Part shown: positions 48,920 through 57,529 of the stretch, piece by piece
Numbering within the stretch: position 1 is the first letter of the stretch
Layout: each line of letters starts with the position of its first letter
Assembly: GCF_028553765.1 (NCBI RefSeq)
Contig: NZ_CP067134.1
Span: 3,267,001 to 3,331,000 of the forward strand
Length of the DNA: 64,000 nt
Direction: 5' to 3'
Origin: Paracoccus stylophorae
GTDB lineage: Bacteria; Pseudomonadota; Alphaproteobacteria; Rhodobacterales; Rhodobacteraceae
The notes under the pieces: model-generated
What the model was told of the DNA's origin: nothing
Databases searched by the model: none
The model's input: only the letters and a program-made list of their open reading frames with translations
Position numbers and translations under genes: made by a program

Positions 48920-50725
48920 ATGGCACGCGGCACGCGCACGCTTGAGGACAGGCCCACAAGCAAACGGGTTGGGGCATTGCGGTCGTTGTGGCCGTTCGTG
49001 CGCCCCTATCGCATGCAGGTCGCGCTGGCGCTGGTGGCGCTGGTCCTGACATCGGGGATCAGCCTGATCCTGCCGCTGGCCGTGCGCCGCGTCGTGGACA
49101 ATTTCGACGACGGTGCGGGGCTGCTGGACGAATATTTCGGTGCTGCGCTGATCATCGTCGCGCTGCTGGCGCTGGGCACCGCGGCGCGGTATTATTTCGT
49201 GACCCGACTGGGCGAACGCGTGGTGGCCGATATCCGCAAGGCGGTGTTCGCCCGCGTCATCACGCTGAGCCCCGGTTTCTTCGAACGCATCATGACCGGC
49301 GAGATCCTGTCGCGCATCACCACCGACACCACGCTGATCCAGTCGGTGATCGGATCGTCGCTGTCCATCGCGCTGCGCAACATGCTGATCCTGGCGGGGG
49401 GGATGGTGCTGCTGGCCGCGACCTCGCTGAAGCTGATGGGGCTGGTGCTGCTGATCGTGCCGGCGATTCTTGTGCCGATCATCGTTCTGGGACGGCGGCT
49501 GCGCAGGCTGTCGCGCGCCAATCAGGACTGGATCGCCGCATCCTCGGGGGCGGCGTCCGAAAACCTGCTGTCGGCGCAGACCGTGCAGGCCTATACCCAC
49601 GAATCGCGCAGCATCGCGCAGTTTGATACGGTCACCGAACGGTCCTACGACGTGGCGCTGCGGCGGATCGGCACGCGCGCGCTGATGACGGCGATCGTGA
49701 TCTTTCTGGTCTTCGCCGGAGTGATCGGCGTGCTGTGGATCGGCGCGCGCGACGTGCGCGAACAGGCGATGACGGCGGGCCAGCTGGTGCAGTTCGTGAT
49801 CTATGCGATCCTTGTCGCCGGCTCGACCGGCGCGCTGTCCGAGATCTGGGGCGAGTTGCAGCGCGCCGCCGGTGCGACCGAACGGCTGGCCGAGCTGCTG
49901 ACGGCCGAGGACGCGCTGGCCGATCCCGCCGATCCGGTGCCCCTGCCCCGGCCGGTCCGCGGCGCCATCGCGCTGAAAGGGGTCAGTTTTCATTATCCCT
50001 CGCGCCCCGATGTCTCGGCGCTGGAGGGCGTGGACCTGACCATCCGTCCCGGCGAGACGGTTGCGCTGGTCGGCCCCTCGGGCGCGGGCAAGACGACGGT
50101 GATCCAGCTGATCCAGCGGTTCTGGGACCCGGGCACGGGCCAGGTGACGCTGGACGGGATCGACCTGCGCGACATGCGCCGCGACGATTTCCGCCGGGCG
50201 ATGGCGCTGGTGCCGCAGGACCCGGTGATCTTTGCCGCCTCGGCGCGCGAGAATATCCGTCTGGGCCGCCCCGAGGCCCCCGATGCGCGGGTCGAGGCGG
50301 CGGCGCGCGCCGCCCATGCCCATGATTTCATCGCCGCGCTGCCGGACGGATACGACACGCCGTTGGGCGAGCGTGGGGTGATGCTGTCGGGCGGCCAGCG
50401 TCAGCGCATCGCCATCGCCCGCGCAATCCTGCGCGATGCGCCGGTGCTGCTGCTGGACGAGGCGACCAGCGCGCTGGACGCGGAATCCGAGGCGCTGGTG
50501 CAGACCGCCGTCACCCGCCTGTCCCAGGGCCGCACGACCGTCGTCGTCGCGCACCGGCTGGCCACGGTGAAGAAGGCCGACCGCATCGTCGTCTTCGATC
50601 GCGGCCGCATCGTGGCGCAGGGCAGTCACGATGCGCTGGTGGCCGAGGGCGGGCTGTACGCCCGGCTGGCGCGGATGCAGTTCACCGACGGCCAGGAACC
50701 CGCACGCGCGACCGCCGCCGGCTGA
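48920..50725 (+). CDS. ABC exporter, MsbA-like (fused membrane and ATPase domains)
   Basis: 601 residues: six membrane helices in the first 320, then a nucleotide-binding domain. Walker A VGPSGAGKTTVIQL, signature LSGGQRQRIAIARA, Walker B LLLDEATSALD and the H-loop VVVAHRLATV are intact, so it is a functional homodimeric exporter. The family includes MsbA and lipid or drug pumps; the substrate is not deducible. The product is preceded by a nucleosidase gene and stands 6 bases from a convergent CAP gene. Confidence 0.9.
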   Translation: MARGTRTLEDRPTSKRVGALRSLWPFVRPYRMQVALALVALVLTSGISLILPLAVRRVVDNFDDGAGLLDEYFGAALIIVALLALGTAARYYFVTRLGERVVADIRKAVFARVITLSPGFFERIMTGEILSRITTDTTLIQSVIGSSLSIALRNMLILAGGMVLLAATSLKLMGLVLLIVPAILVPIIVLGRRLRRLSRANQDWIAASSGAASENLLSAQTVQAYTHESRSIAQFDTVTERSYDVALRRIGTRALMTAIVIFLVFAGVIGVLWIGARDVREQAMTAGQLVQFVIYAILVAGSTGALSEIWGELQRAAGATERLAELLTAEDALADPADPVPLPRPVRGAIALKGVSFHYPSRPDVSALEGVDLTIRPGETVALVGPSGAGKTTVIQLIQRFWDPGTGQVTLDGIDLRDMRRDDFRRAMALVPQDPVIFAASARENIRLGRPEAPDARVEAAARAAHAHDFIAALPDGYDTPLGERGVMLSGGQRQRIAIARAILRDAPVLLLDEATSALDAESEALVQTAVTRLSQGRTTVVVAHRLATVKKADRIVVFDRGRIVAQGSHDALVAEGGLYARLARMQFTDGQEPARATAAG

Positions 50726-50731
50726 CCCGGA

Positions 50732-51268
50732 TCATTTCGGCGCGGCATAGACGGCGGCCCAGAACCTGGTCTTGCCGTCCGCCCCGATCGCATGACCGAT
50801 GCCGTAATCGCGCACATGCGGGATGGTGATGTTGTCGCGATGGCCCTGCGAGGCGTTCCATTCCGACAGCACCCGCGACAGATCGAACGGGCCTGCGGCG
50901 ATGTTTTCAGCCGTCAGAAGGGGGGCATAGCCGCGCGCCTTCACGCGCGGGCCGGGGCCGCTGGACTTGCTGCCGCGATGCGTCATCAAGCCCCGCCCCG
51001 CCATGTCGCAGGCATGTTCGGCGGCGACCTGCGCCAACAGCATGTTCGGCCGCACCGGGGGCAGCCCGGCGCTGCTGCGCACCGCATTGGTGGCCTGCGC
51101 GCCCACGGCGTTCTGCGTCGCAGAGGGCTGGACGCAGACCGCGGCACCCGGCGCCGTGGCCTGCACATCGTGGGGATCGCGCGCGGCCCCCGGCGCGGTG
51201 TGCCCGCCGCAGGCGCCCAATGCGACACAGCACAGCAACGCGCCGATGCGGTGATGAAAGATCGTCAT
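50732..51268 (-). CDS. CAP domain lipoprotein
   Basis: 178 residues. A lipoprotein signal peptide ends with LGAC at about residues 18-21, then a CAP (SCP/PR-1) domain with EHACDMAGRGLMTHRG, an AENIAAG loop and the closing WNASQGHRDNI and RDYGIGHAIG. CAP proteins are outer-membrane or secreted with unclear function. The ATG at 51268 is preferred over an upstream one at 51355 because it gives a standard signal peptide. A 16-bp palindrome lies 65 bases upstream. Confidence 0.87.
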   Translation of the reverse strand: MTIFHHRIGALLCCVALGACGGHTAPGAARDPHDVQATAPGAAVCVQPSATQNAVGAQATNAVRSSAGLPPVRPNMLLAQVAAEHACDMAGRGLMTHRGSKSSGPGPRVKARGYAPLLTAENIAAGPFDLSRVLSEWNASQGHRDNITIPHVRDYGIGHAIGADGKTRFWAAVYAAPK

Positions 51269-51556
51269 GTCCGTTCCCCGACCCTTTGACTCGCGGTCGA
51301 CGCTAGAGGCCGCCAAATCGAAAAACAACCACAAGTTGTCGACAACTTTAGCCATCGGCGAACCATTGCCCGTGACAGCCTGCGCGTGCGGATGTCTGCC
51401 GCCCCCCCTGTCCCGGCGAAGAATCGCCTGCCCGTTGACAGCCGCGCCGCTCTGTCACCAAATGGATGGGTGGTGGCGACGAATCCCGCCGCAAACCCCG
51501 GCCTGGCTGCTGCGTCGGGCAGGCGTGTCAGACCGGACAACCGAAGAGGAAGAACG
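51269..51556. other. Divergent intergenic region, CAP gene / hpf
   Basis: 288 bases. It holds a 16-bp perfect palindrome (51333-51348), an AT-rich stretch (AAATCGAAAAACAACC) next to it, and a TTGACA at 51435-51440 with no good -10 box at the right distance. No open frame that looks coding. Probably carries promoters for both genes. Confidence 0.5.
51333..51348. promoter_or_regulatory. 16-bp perfect palindrome upstream of the CAP gene and hpf
   Basis: AAGTTGTCGACAACTT, symmetric around GTCGAC, 65 bases from the CAP start and about 210 from hpf. Such symmetry in a GC-rich genome is unlikely by chance. A dimeric regulator site is the simplest reading. Confidence 0.55.
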
Positions 51557-52132
51557 ATGCGCTATACGATCAGCGGAAAACATATCGATGTGGGCGACGC
51601 GCTCAGGACTCATGTCGAGACCGAACTGGGCGAGACTGTGATCAAGTATTCGCAGCGACCGACCGACGCGACGGTGACATTTTCCCGCGATGCGCATCAG
51701 TTCCTGTGCGACGCCGTCGTGCATCTGTCCACCGGCCTGACCGTCCAGGCCAAGGGCGTCGCGACCGAGATCTATGCCGCCTTCGAAGCCTGCCGCGAGA
51801 AGATGGACAAGCAGCTGCGCCGCTACAAGCGCCGGCTGAAGGACCACCACAAGGATCGTTCGGGGCCGGTTGAATTCGGTCAGGCCGGTATATATGTGCT
51901 GGCCGCCGACGAGGATGAGTGGGAATCGCAGGACAGCGGTTTGCAGCCGATCATCATCGCCGAGATGGAATCGCGCGTGCCGACCCTGTCGGTCGGCGAT
52001 GCGGTCATGCAGATGGAACTGGCCGGCGCGCCCCTGCTGGTCTTCCGCAACGAGAAACATGGCGGCGTGAACGTCGTCCACCGCCGCGACGACGGCAATG
52101 TGGGGTGGATCGACCCGCGCGGAAACGGCTGA
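51557..52132 (+). CDS. hpf: Ribosome hibernation promoting factor (long form)
   Basis: 191 residues. The N-terminal S30AE domain (RYTISGKHIDVGDALRTH; DATVTFSRDAHQFLC; AFEACREKMDKQLRRYKRR) binds the 30S subunit, and the C-terminal domain (about 130-191) drives 100S dimer formation, so this is the long HPF. A GAGGA seven bases ahead of the ATG sets the start. In many proteobacteria hpf and ptsN follow rpoN; here no rpoN precedes them. ptsN starts 97 bases downstream. Confidence 0.95.
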   Translation: MRYTISGKHIDVGDALRTHVETELGETVIKYSQRPTDATVTFSRDAHQFLCDAVVHLSTGLTVQAKGVATEIYAAFEACREKMDKQLRRYKRRLKDHHKDRSGPVEFGQAGIYVLAADEDEWESQDSGLQPIIIAEMESRVPTLSVGDAVMQMELAGAPLLVFRNEKHGGVNVVHRRDDGNVGWIDPRGNG

Positions 52133-52229
52133 CGCCGGATCGCGGCGCGCCGTGGAACCGGGCTGCCTTCTGGGGTCGCGCCCGCGCGCGCGCCCCCGAG
52201 GGCACACAGCTTAGGAAAGACCCATCAAG

Positions 52230-52694
52230 ATGCAACTCAGCGAGATTCTGAAGCCCGGGGCCGTGCGGTCCTTGGCTCAGGTGACATCGAAGAAGCGGTT
52301 GTTTCAGGAACTGGCGGATCTGGCCAATGCCGAATACCGGCTGAACCCGTCCGAGGTTCTGGACGCCTTGCAGGAACGCGAAAGCCTGGGGCCGACCGGG
52401 GTCGGACAGGGCGTCGCGCTGCCCCATGCCCGGCTGCACGGGCTGGACAAGGTGGTGGGTCTGTTCCTTCGGCTGGAAAAGCCGCTGGATTTCGACGCGG
52501 TCGACCGCAAGCCCGTCGATCTGATATTTGCGCTGCTGGCGCCCGAATCCAGCGGTGTGGATCACCTGAAGGCGCTGGCGCTGGTCTCGCGCACGCTGCG
52601 CGACGGCGATCTGCGCACCAAGCTGCGCGCCAACGACAATCCCGCGGCGCTGCATGCGGTGCTGTCGGCCGCGCAGGGCATCAAGGCGGCCTGA
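52230..52694 (+). CDS. ptsN: PTS IIA-like nitrogen regulatory protein PtsN
   Basis: 154 residues, EIIA-Ntr of the nitrogen-linked phosphotransfer chain. The phosphorylated His is H66 in GVALPHARLHG. The start lies within normal range for the family, and the LSEILKPGAVRSL beginning matches. PtsN controls potassium transport, and stress and nitrogen responses. hpf and ptsN likely form one transcript. Partners PtsP and NPr are not in the window. Confidence 0.95.
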   Translation: MQLSEILKPGAVRSLAQVTSKKRLFQELADLANAEYRLNPSEVLDALQERESLGPTGVGQGVALPHARLHGLDKVVGLFLRLEKPLDFDAVDRKPVDLIFALLAPESSGVDHLKALALVSRTLRDGDLRTKLRANDNPAALHAVLSAAQGIKAA

Positions 52695-52758
52695 GACGGT
52701 TTGAATCGGGGCGATTCGGTCCTATAGTGACCGTTTGCCGACCTGGGGAGGGCCGAAG

Positions 52759-52947
52759 ATGACCAAACATATCAGCGATCAGCCGCGCCGCCATACCGGA
52801 TCGCGCCTGCGCGAATACACAAGGCAGGAACGCGAATCCGGCACCCATCCCGCCATCGCGTTCCTTCGCGCGCGACCGAAGACTCGAAATGAGGAAAACC
52901 GCAAGATCGCGGAATATGCGCGCATCGAACGCGGCAGACTGACCTGA
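52759..52947 (+). CDS. Small basic protein of unknown function
   Basis: 62 residues, hydrophilic, about one-third charged, no membrane helix, for example RLREYTRQERESGTHPA and NEENRKIAEYARIERG. A strong GGGGAGGG about nine bases ahead of the ATG at 52759 supports translation. It is followed by a very strong terminator. I do not recognise the family; it could bind nucleic acid or a protein partner, which is inference. Confidence 0.65.
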   Translation: MTKHISDQPRRHTGSRLREYTRQERESGTHPAIAFLRARPKTRNEENRKIAEYARIERGRLT

Positions 52948-52951
52948 GCGT

Positions 52952-52984
52952 CCGGCCCGCGCCGCACAGGGCGGCGCGGGCCGG
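52952..52984. terminator. Strong bidirectional terminator-like hairpin
   Basis: Perfect 14-bp arms (CCGGCCCGCGCCGC and its complement) with a 5-base loop ACAGG. Sits between the convergent 62-residue gene and ilvE, five bases after the former's stop. GC-only stem without a clear T tract, but long enough to stop or protect transcripts on both strands. Confidence 0.85.
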
Positions 52985-53004
52985 TTCCGGGCGGATGTGC
53001 GGGC

Positions 53005-53874
53005 TTACGCGCGCACCAGCCGTTCGTAGTCTTCCGCGATGCCGCGCGTGGTCTGGCCCACCTGAAAGTTCCAGTCGCCGATCTGGCCGACCGGCGTGAC
53101 CTCGGCTGCGGTGCCGGTCAGGAAACATTCCTGAAACGCCTCAAGCTCTTCGGGCCGGATGCGGCGTTCGTGGACGGTGATGCCCTTGTCCTTCAGCATC
53201 TGCACGATGGTCTGCCGGGTGATGCCGTTCAGGAAACGGTCGGCCATCGGCGTATGCACCTCGCCGTCCTTGACGAAGAAGATGTTGGCGCCCGTCGCCT
53301 CGGCGACATAGCCTTCCCAGTCCATGAACAGCGCATCCGAACACCCCTTGGCCTCGGCCGCGTGCTTGGACATGGTGCAGATCATGTAAAGCCCGGCGGC
53401 CTTCGCGGCGGTCGGGATCGTGTCGGGGCTGGGGCGTTTCCACTTGGCCACGTCCAGCTTGGCGCCCTGCATCTTGGCGTCGCCGTAATAGCTGCCCCAT
53501 TCCCATGCGCAGACCGCCATCCGCACCGGGTTTCCCTTGGCCGACACGCCCATGTCGGGCCCCGATCCGCGCCAGGCCAGCACGCGCAGATAGGCGTTTT
53601 CAAGCCCGTTGGCCTTCAGCACCGCCTCTTTCGCGGCGTCGATCTCGTCGGCGCTGTAGGGGATCGGCATGTCCAGCAGGCGACCCGATTCGATCAGCCG
53701 CAGCGAATGTTCGTGACCCTTGAAGATCTTGCCGTCATAGCACCGCTCGCCCTCGAAGACGGAACTGGCATAGTGCAGCGCGTGGGTCAGGATATGCACC
53801 TTCGCGTCACGCCATTCGACCAGTTCCCCGTCCAGCCAGATCTTGCCCTCGCGATCGTCATAACCCGCCGTCAT
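53005..53874 (-). CDS. ilvE: Branched-chain amino-acid aminotransferase
   Basis: 289 residues of fold-IV PLP aminotransferases. HALHYASSVFEGERCYDG near residues 30-47, the PLP Lys in the WKRPSPDTIPTAAKAAG region, EATGANIFFVKDGEV and GITRQTIVQM match IlvE. Transfers the amino group in leucine, isoleucine and valine synthesis. The ATG at 53874 has GGAG seven bases upstream; the open frame to 53967 adds a non-conserved leader. Divergent from petP. Confidence 0.95.
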   Translation of the reverse strand: MTAGYDDREGKIWLDGELVEWRDAKVHILTHALHYASSVFEGERCYDGKIFKGHEHSLRLIESGRLLDMPIPYSADEIDAAKEAVLKANGLENAYLRVLAWRGSGPDMGVSAKGNPVRMAVCAWEWGSYYGDAKMQGAKLDVAKWKRPSPDTIPTAAKAAGLYMICTMSKHAAEAKGCSDALFMDWEGYVAEATGANIFFVKDGEVHTPMADRFLNGITRQTIVQMLKDKGITVHERRIRPEELEAFQECFLTGTAAEVTPVGQIGDWNFQVGQTTRGIAEDYERLVRA

Positions 53875-54034
53875 CCTTGTTCTCCATCCGGTTCGGAGTT
53901 TGCACATCTTGCGCAACGCCGCCCGAAACCGACCTTTTTGTTGCGCCAAGCCCTTGACGGCTAGCAACGCAATCTTGGAAAGTCAACAAGACTGCCCTAT
54001 CAGGCGCAGCAGGCACGGAAAAGGAAAGTCGCGG

Positions 54035-54553
54035 ATGCAGGAAAAGGCGCGCGTTCAGCAGATGATGGGCGAGGATCTGCTGTTTCTCACCGACGATCAG
54101 CTGCGCCGGGGGATCGAGGCGATGTTCTTTGCCTATCGCGCCTTTACCGCCGATCCCGACCTGATTCTGGCGGATCTGGATTACGGGCGCGCCCATCACC
54201 GCGCGCTGCATTTCATCCACCGAGAGCCGGGCCTGACCGTCACCTCGCTGCTGGCGGTGCTGGGCGTGACCAAGCAATCGCTGAACCGGGTTCTGCGCAC
54301 GCTGATCGCGGACCAGCTGGTCGAAAGCCGGGTCGGACGCCGCGACCGGCGCGAACGGCAGCTTTTCCTGACCGACAAGGGCAGCGCGCTGGAACGGCGC
54401 CTGTCCGAGGCGCAGCGCGCGCGGATGCGCGCCGCCTATCGCAAGGCGGGGCCGCAGGCGGTGGCGGGCTTTCGGCAGGTGCTCGAGGCGATGATGGACC
54501 CCGAGACGCGGGCGCAGTATCAGGCGATGAAGGATTTGCCGGACGAACCGTGA
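54035..54553 (+). CDS. petP: MarR family regulator (PetP-like)
   Basis: 172 residues with a MarR winged helix: LLAVLGVTKQSLNRVLRTLI recognition region and the DRRERQLFLTDKG wing. It precedes an OmpR-type response regulator by nine bases, the same MarR-OmpR order as petP-petR of Rhodobacter capsulatus, where petR is essential. The pet (bc1) genes do not follow here. Symbol is by context and similarity of arrangement. Intergenic CTTG-N9-CAAG may be its site. Confidence 0.75.
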   Translation: MQEKARVQQMMGEDLLFLTDDQLRRGIEAMFFAYRAFTADPDLILADLDYGRAHHRALHFIHREPGLTVTSLLAVLGVTKQSLNRVLRTLIADQLVESRVGRRDRRERQLFLTDKGSALERRLSEAQRARMRAAYRKAGPQAVAGFRQVLEAMMDPETRAQYQAMKDLPDEP

Positions 54554-54562
54554 GGCCACGCC

Positions 54563-55273
54563 ATGAGCACGCAGGACAGCCATATCCTGATCGTCGACGA
54601 CGATGAGCGGATTCGCGCCCTGTTGGGCCGCTTCCTGCGCCGCAACGGCTTTCTGGTGACGATGGCGCGCGATGCGGCCCAGGCACGCCGGCTGCTGGCC
54701 GGGCTGGAGTTCGATCTGATCGTTCTGGACGTGATGATGCCGGGCGAGGACGGCATCGCACTGACCCGCGCGCTGCGCGAGCGGCTGGACACGCCGATCC
54801 TGCTGCTGACCGCGAAGGGCGAGACCGAGGATCGCATCGCCGGGCTGGAAAGCGGCGCCGACGACTATCTGCCCAAACCCTTCGAGCCGCGCGAATTGCT
54901 GTTGCGGATCGGGGCGATCCTGCGCCGCGTGCCGGTGGCCGAGGTGGCGCAGCCGAAATTCCTCAGCCTCGGGATGCTGCGCTATGACACCGAAAAGGGC
55001 GAGTTGTGGCAGGGCGAGACCCCGTTGCGGCTGACCGGCACCGAACAGGCGCTGCTGCGGCGACTGGCGGCCAGCCGCGGCCAGCCGGTCAGCCGCGCCG
55101 ACCTGATCGAGGATCTGGGCCGCGGCGGCGCACAGGGCGACGAGACGGAAAATTCCGAACGCGCCATCGACGTGCAGATCACCCGGCTGCGCCGCAAGCT
55201 GGAACCCGACCCGAAAGAGCCGCGCTTTCTGCAGACCGTGCGCGGCACCGGCTATATGCTGGTCGTCGACTGA
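54563..55273 (+). CDS. petR: OmpR family response regulator (PetR-like)
   Basis: 236 residues: receiver domain (1-120) with acidic D12-D14, phosphoacceptor D56 in LIVLDVMMPGEDG, T83 and K105, and a C-terminal winged helix ending in FLQTVRGTGYMLVV. The matching sensor kinase is absent, so it is an orphan in this window. Cotranscribed with the MarR gene. In R. capsulatus PetR is required for growth and linked to the cytochrome bc1 region. Confidence 0.85.
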   Translation: MSTQDSHILIVDDDERIRALLGRFLRRNGFLVTMARDAAQARRLLAGLEFDLIVLDVMMPGEDGIALTRALRERLDTPILLLTAKGETEDRIAGLESGADDYLPKPFEPRELLLRIGAILRRVPVAEVAQPKFLSLGMLRYDTEKGELWQGETPLRLTGTEQALLRRLAASRGQPVSRADLIEDLGRGGAQGDETENSERAIDVQITRLRRKLEPDPKEPRFLQTVRGTGYMLVVD

Positions 55274-55312
55274 TCTTGCCCGCCGCGCCTGCGCAGCCTA
55301 GCCTGCGCGCCG

Positions 55313-56149
55313 ATGACCGCAGATCCGACATATCGGGGAATCGCGCTGGACGCCGCCACCGCGCTGGCCCTGCTGGAATGGCAGGCCGAGATGGGCGTGG
55401 ACGAACCCATGCTGGACGCACCCGTGGACCGCTTCGATCTGGCCGCGCGCCTCAAACCCGTCGCGCCGATCCAGCCCTTGCAGATGGAGCCAGCCGCGCA
55501 GGCCCCGGCGCTGCTGCCGGGCCTGCCCGACGACACCGCCGCCCGCATCGCCGAGGCCGAGGCGCTGGCCGCGGCGGCCGACAGTCTTGATTCGCTGGCC
55601 GCCGCGCAAGAGGCGTTCGACGGGATCGAGCTGAAAAAGGGGGCGCGCAATTTCTGTTTTGCCGACGGCAACCCCAAGGCGCGGGTGCTGATCCTGGGCG
55701 AGGCGCCGGGCGACGAAGAGGATCGGCAGGGCCGTCCCTTTGTCGGCCGCGCGGGGCAGTTCCTGGACCTGATGTTCGGCGCGATCGGCCTGTCGCGCAC
55801 GGCGACCGACGCCGAAAAGGCGCTGTATATCGTGAACGTCCTGAGCTGGCGTCCGCCCGGCAATCGCGACCCCGATGCGGATGAAATCTCCGTGAGCATG
55901 CCGTTCGTGCGCCGCCATGTCGAACTGGCCGGCCCCGATCTGATCGTGCTGATGGGCAACACGCCGTGCCAGGCGGCGCTTGGCCGGCGCGGCATCCTGC
56001 GGCTGCGCGGCCAGTGGACGCAGGCTTTCGGACGCCCTGCCCTGCCGATGACGCATCCCGCCTATCTGCTGCGCAACCCGCCGGCCAAGCGCGAGGCATG
56101 GGCCGATCTGCTGTCGCTGGCCGACCGGCTGGAAAGCCTTTCCGTCTAG
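55313..56149 (+). CDS. Uracil-DNA glycosylase, family 4-like, lacking cluster cysteines
   Basis: 278 residues. Removes uracil from DNA. LGEAPGDEEDRQGRPFVGRAGQF and the late MTHPAYLLRNP match family 4, but the four 4Fe-4S cysteines are gone: the N-terminal CxxC region reads FDGIELKKG, the usual KCRPP is SWRPPGN, and the fourth is not present. Only two other Cys remain (NFCF and NTPCQ). A roughly 80-residue N-terminal extension precedes the domain. Either active without a cluster or a distinct family. Confidence 0.82.
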   Translation: MTADPTYRGIALDAATALALLEWQAEMGVDEPMLDAPVDRFDLAARLKPVAPIQPLQMEPAAQAPALLPGLPDDTAARIAEAEALAAAADSLDSLAAAQEAFDGIELKKGARNFCFADGNPKARVLILGEAPGDEEDRQGRPFVGRAGQFLDLMFGAIGLSRTATDAEKALYIVNVLSWRPPGNRDPDADEISVSMPFVRRHVELAGPDLIVLMGNTPCQAALGRRGILRLRGQWTQAFGRPALPMTHPAYLLRNPPAKREAWADLLSLADRLESLSV

Positions 56150-56204
56150 GGTTCGTTCCCGCATCATGCGGGGGTTCGAACAAGAACCCACGGGGCCGGC
56201 CGCA

Positions 56205-57529
56205 ATGCGCTTTCTGTTCCGCAGCCTGTCGGGGCTGTTCATCGCCTTTCTGACACTGGGCCTGCTGTTTCTGGCGGGATTCCAGCTGTGGCAGGCGACG
56301 GTGGACGCGGACGGGCCGCCTGCCGCGCGGGGTGCGGGCGAACAGGTCTATACCGCGCGCCTGCTGACGGTCAGCCCGCAGACGGTGCAGCCGGTCATGC
56401 AGGTCTTCGGCACGGTGCAGTCGCGCCGCCGGCTTGAACTGCGCGCGGGCGCGGCGGGCCAGATCGTGCATCTGGACCCGGCCATGCAAGAGGGCGGGCA
56501 GGTCAGCGCCGGTCAGCTTCTGGTGCGGATCGACCCGGCATCGGCGCAGGCCGCCCTGGACAACCGGCTGGCGGCGCGCGACGACGCGCAGGCAAGCCTG
56601 GGCGATGGCGGCGCAACGTGCAGGTCGCCGCCGACGATCTGGCGGCCGCCGAACGTCAGGCCGAACTGCGCCGCGCGGCACTGGACCGTCAGCAATCCCT
56701 GGCCGAGCGCGGCCTTGGCACCAGCGCCGACCGCGAGACGGCGGAACTGGCGGTCTCGGCCGCCGAACAGGCGGTGATCGCCGGGCGTTCGGCGCTGGCC
56801 TCGGCGGAAAGCGCGGTCACCGCTGCCCAGAACGCGCTGCGCCGGGCCGAGATCGACCTGTCCGAGGCGCGGCGCGAACTGGCCGATACCCAGATCCGGG
56901 CGGGTTTCGCGGGCCGCGTCACCTCGGTCACGGCGGTCGAGGGCGGGCTGGTCGGCCTGAACGAACAACTGGCCGAGATCATCGACCCCGACGCGCTGGA
57001 GGTGCAGGTGCCGCTGTCGCTGGACCAGTTCACGCGCCTGCTGGCCGGGGGCGGGCGGCTTGCGGATCGGCCCGCGACGGTGGTGCTTGCCGGCTCGGCC
57101 GGGCGGCTGACCGCGCAGGCGCAGCTTGATCGCGCCGCCGCGTCGGTCGCCGAAGGCAGCGCCGGCCGGATCGTCTTTGCCCGCATCCGGTCGGGGGGCG
57201 AGGCCCTGCGCCCCGGCGATTTCGTCAGCGTCGAGATTGCCGAACCCGCCATCCCGCAGGCCGCGCAGATCCCCGCCGCAGCCCTTGGGCCTGACGGCAC
57301 GGTGCTGGTCGCCGATGCAGATGGGCGGCTGACCGCGACGCCGGTCGACGTGCTGCGCCGGCAGGGCGACGACATCGTCATCACGGTGACGGCCGCGCTG
57401 AATGGTTCCCGCATCGTGGCCGAGCGTGCGCCGCAACTGGGCACCGGCATCCGCGTCCGCGATGCCGCGGCCCCTGTGCCCGCGCAGGATCAGCAGGCGC
57501 GCAATCGCCGGGGGCCGGGCAATGGCTGA
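56205..57529 (+). pseudogene. RND efflux periplasmic adaptor (HlyD-type), frameshifted
   Basis: Reads as a membrane-fusion protein: an N-terminal membrane anchor (FRSLSGLFIAFLTLGLLFLAG), a barrel-sandwich start (QVFGTVQSRRRLELR; GQIVHLDPA), then a coiled coil (ADDLAAAERQAELRRAALDR) and beta-barrel (TQIRAGFAGRVTSVTAVEGG). The first frame runs 56205 to about 56606, the rest from 56612 to 57529. Adding one base near 56607-56611 joins them as DnnRNVQVAADD. As written the product is split. It overlaps the RND gene by eight bases. Confidence 0.85.

Noticed and set aside
51435..51463. TTGACA with a possible CCAAAT -10 upstream of hpf
   Set aside because: The -10 does not fit TANNNT and many -35-like hexamers occur by chance.
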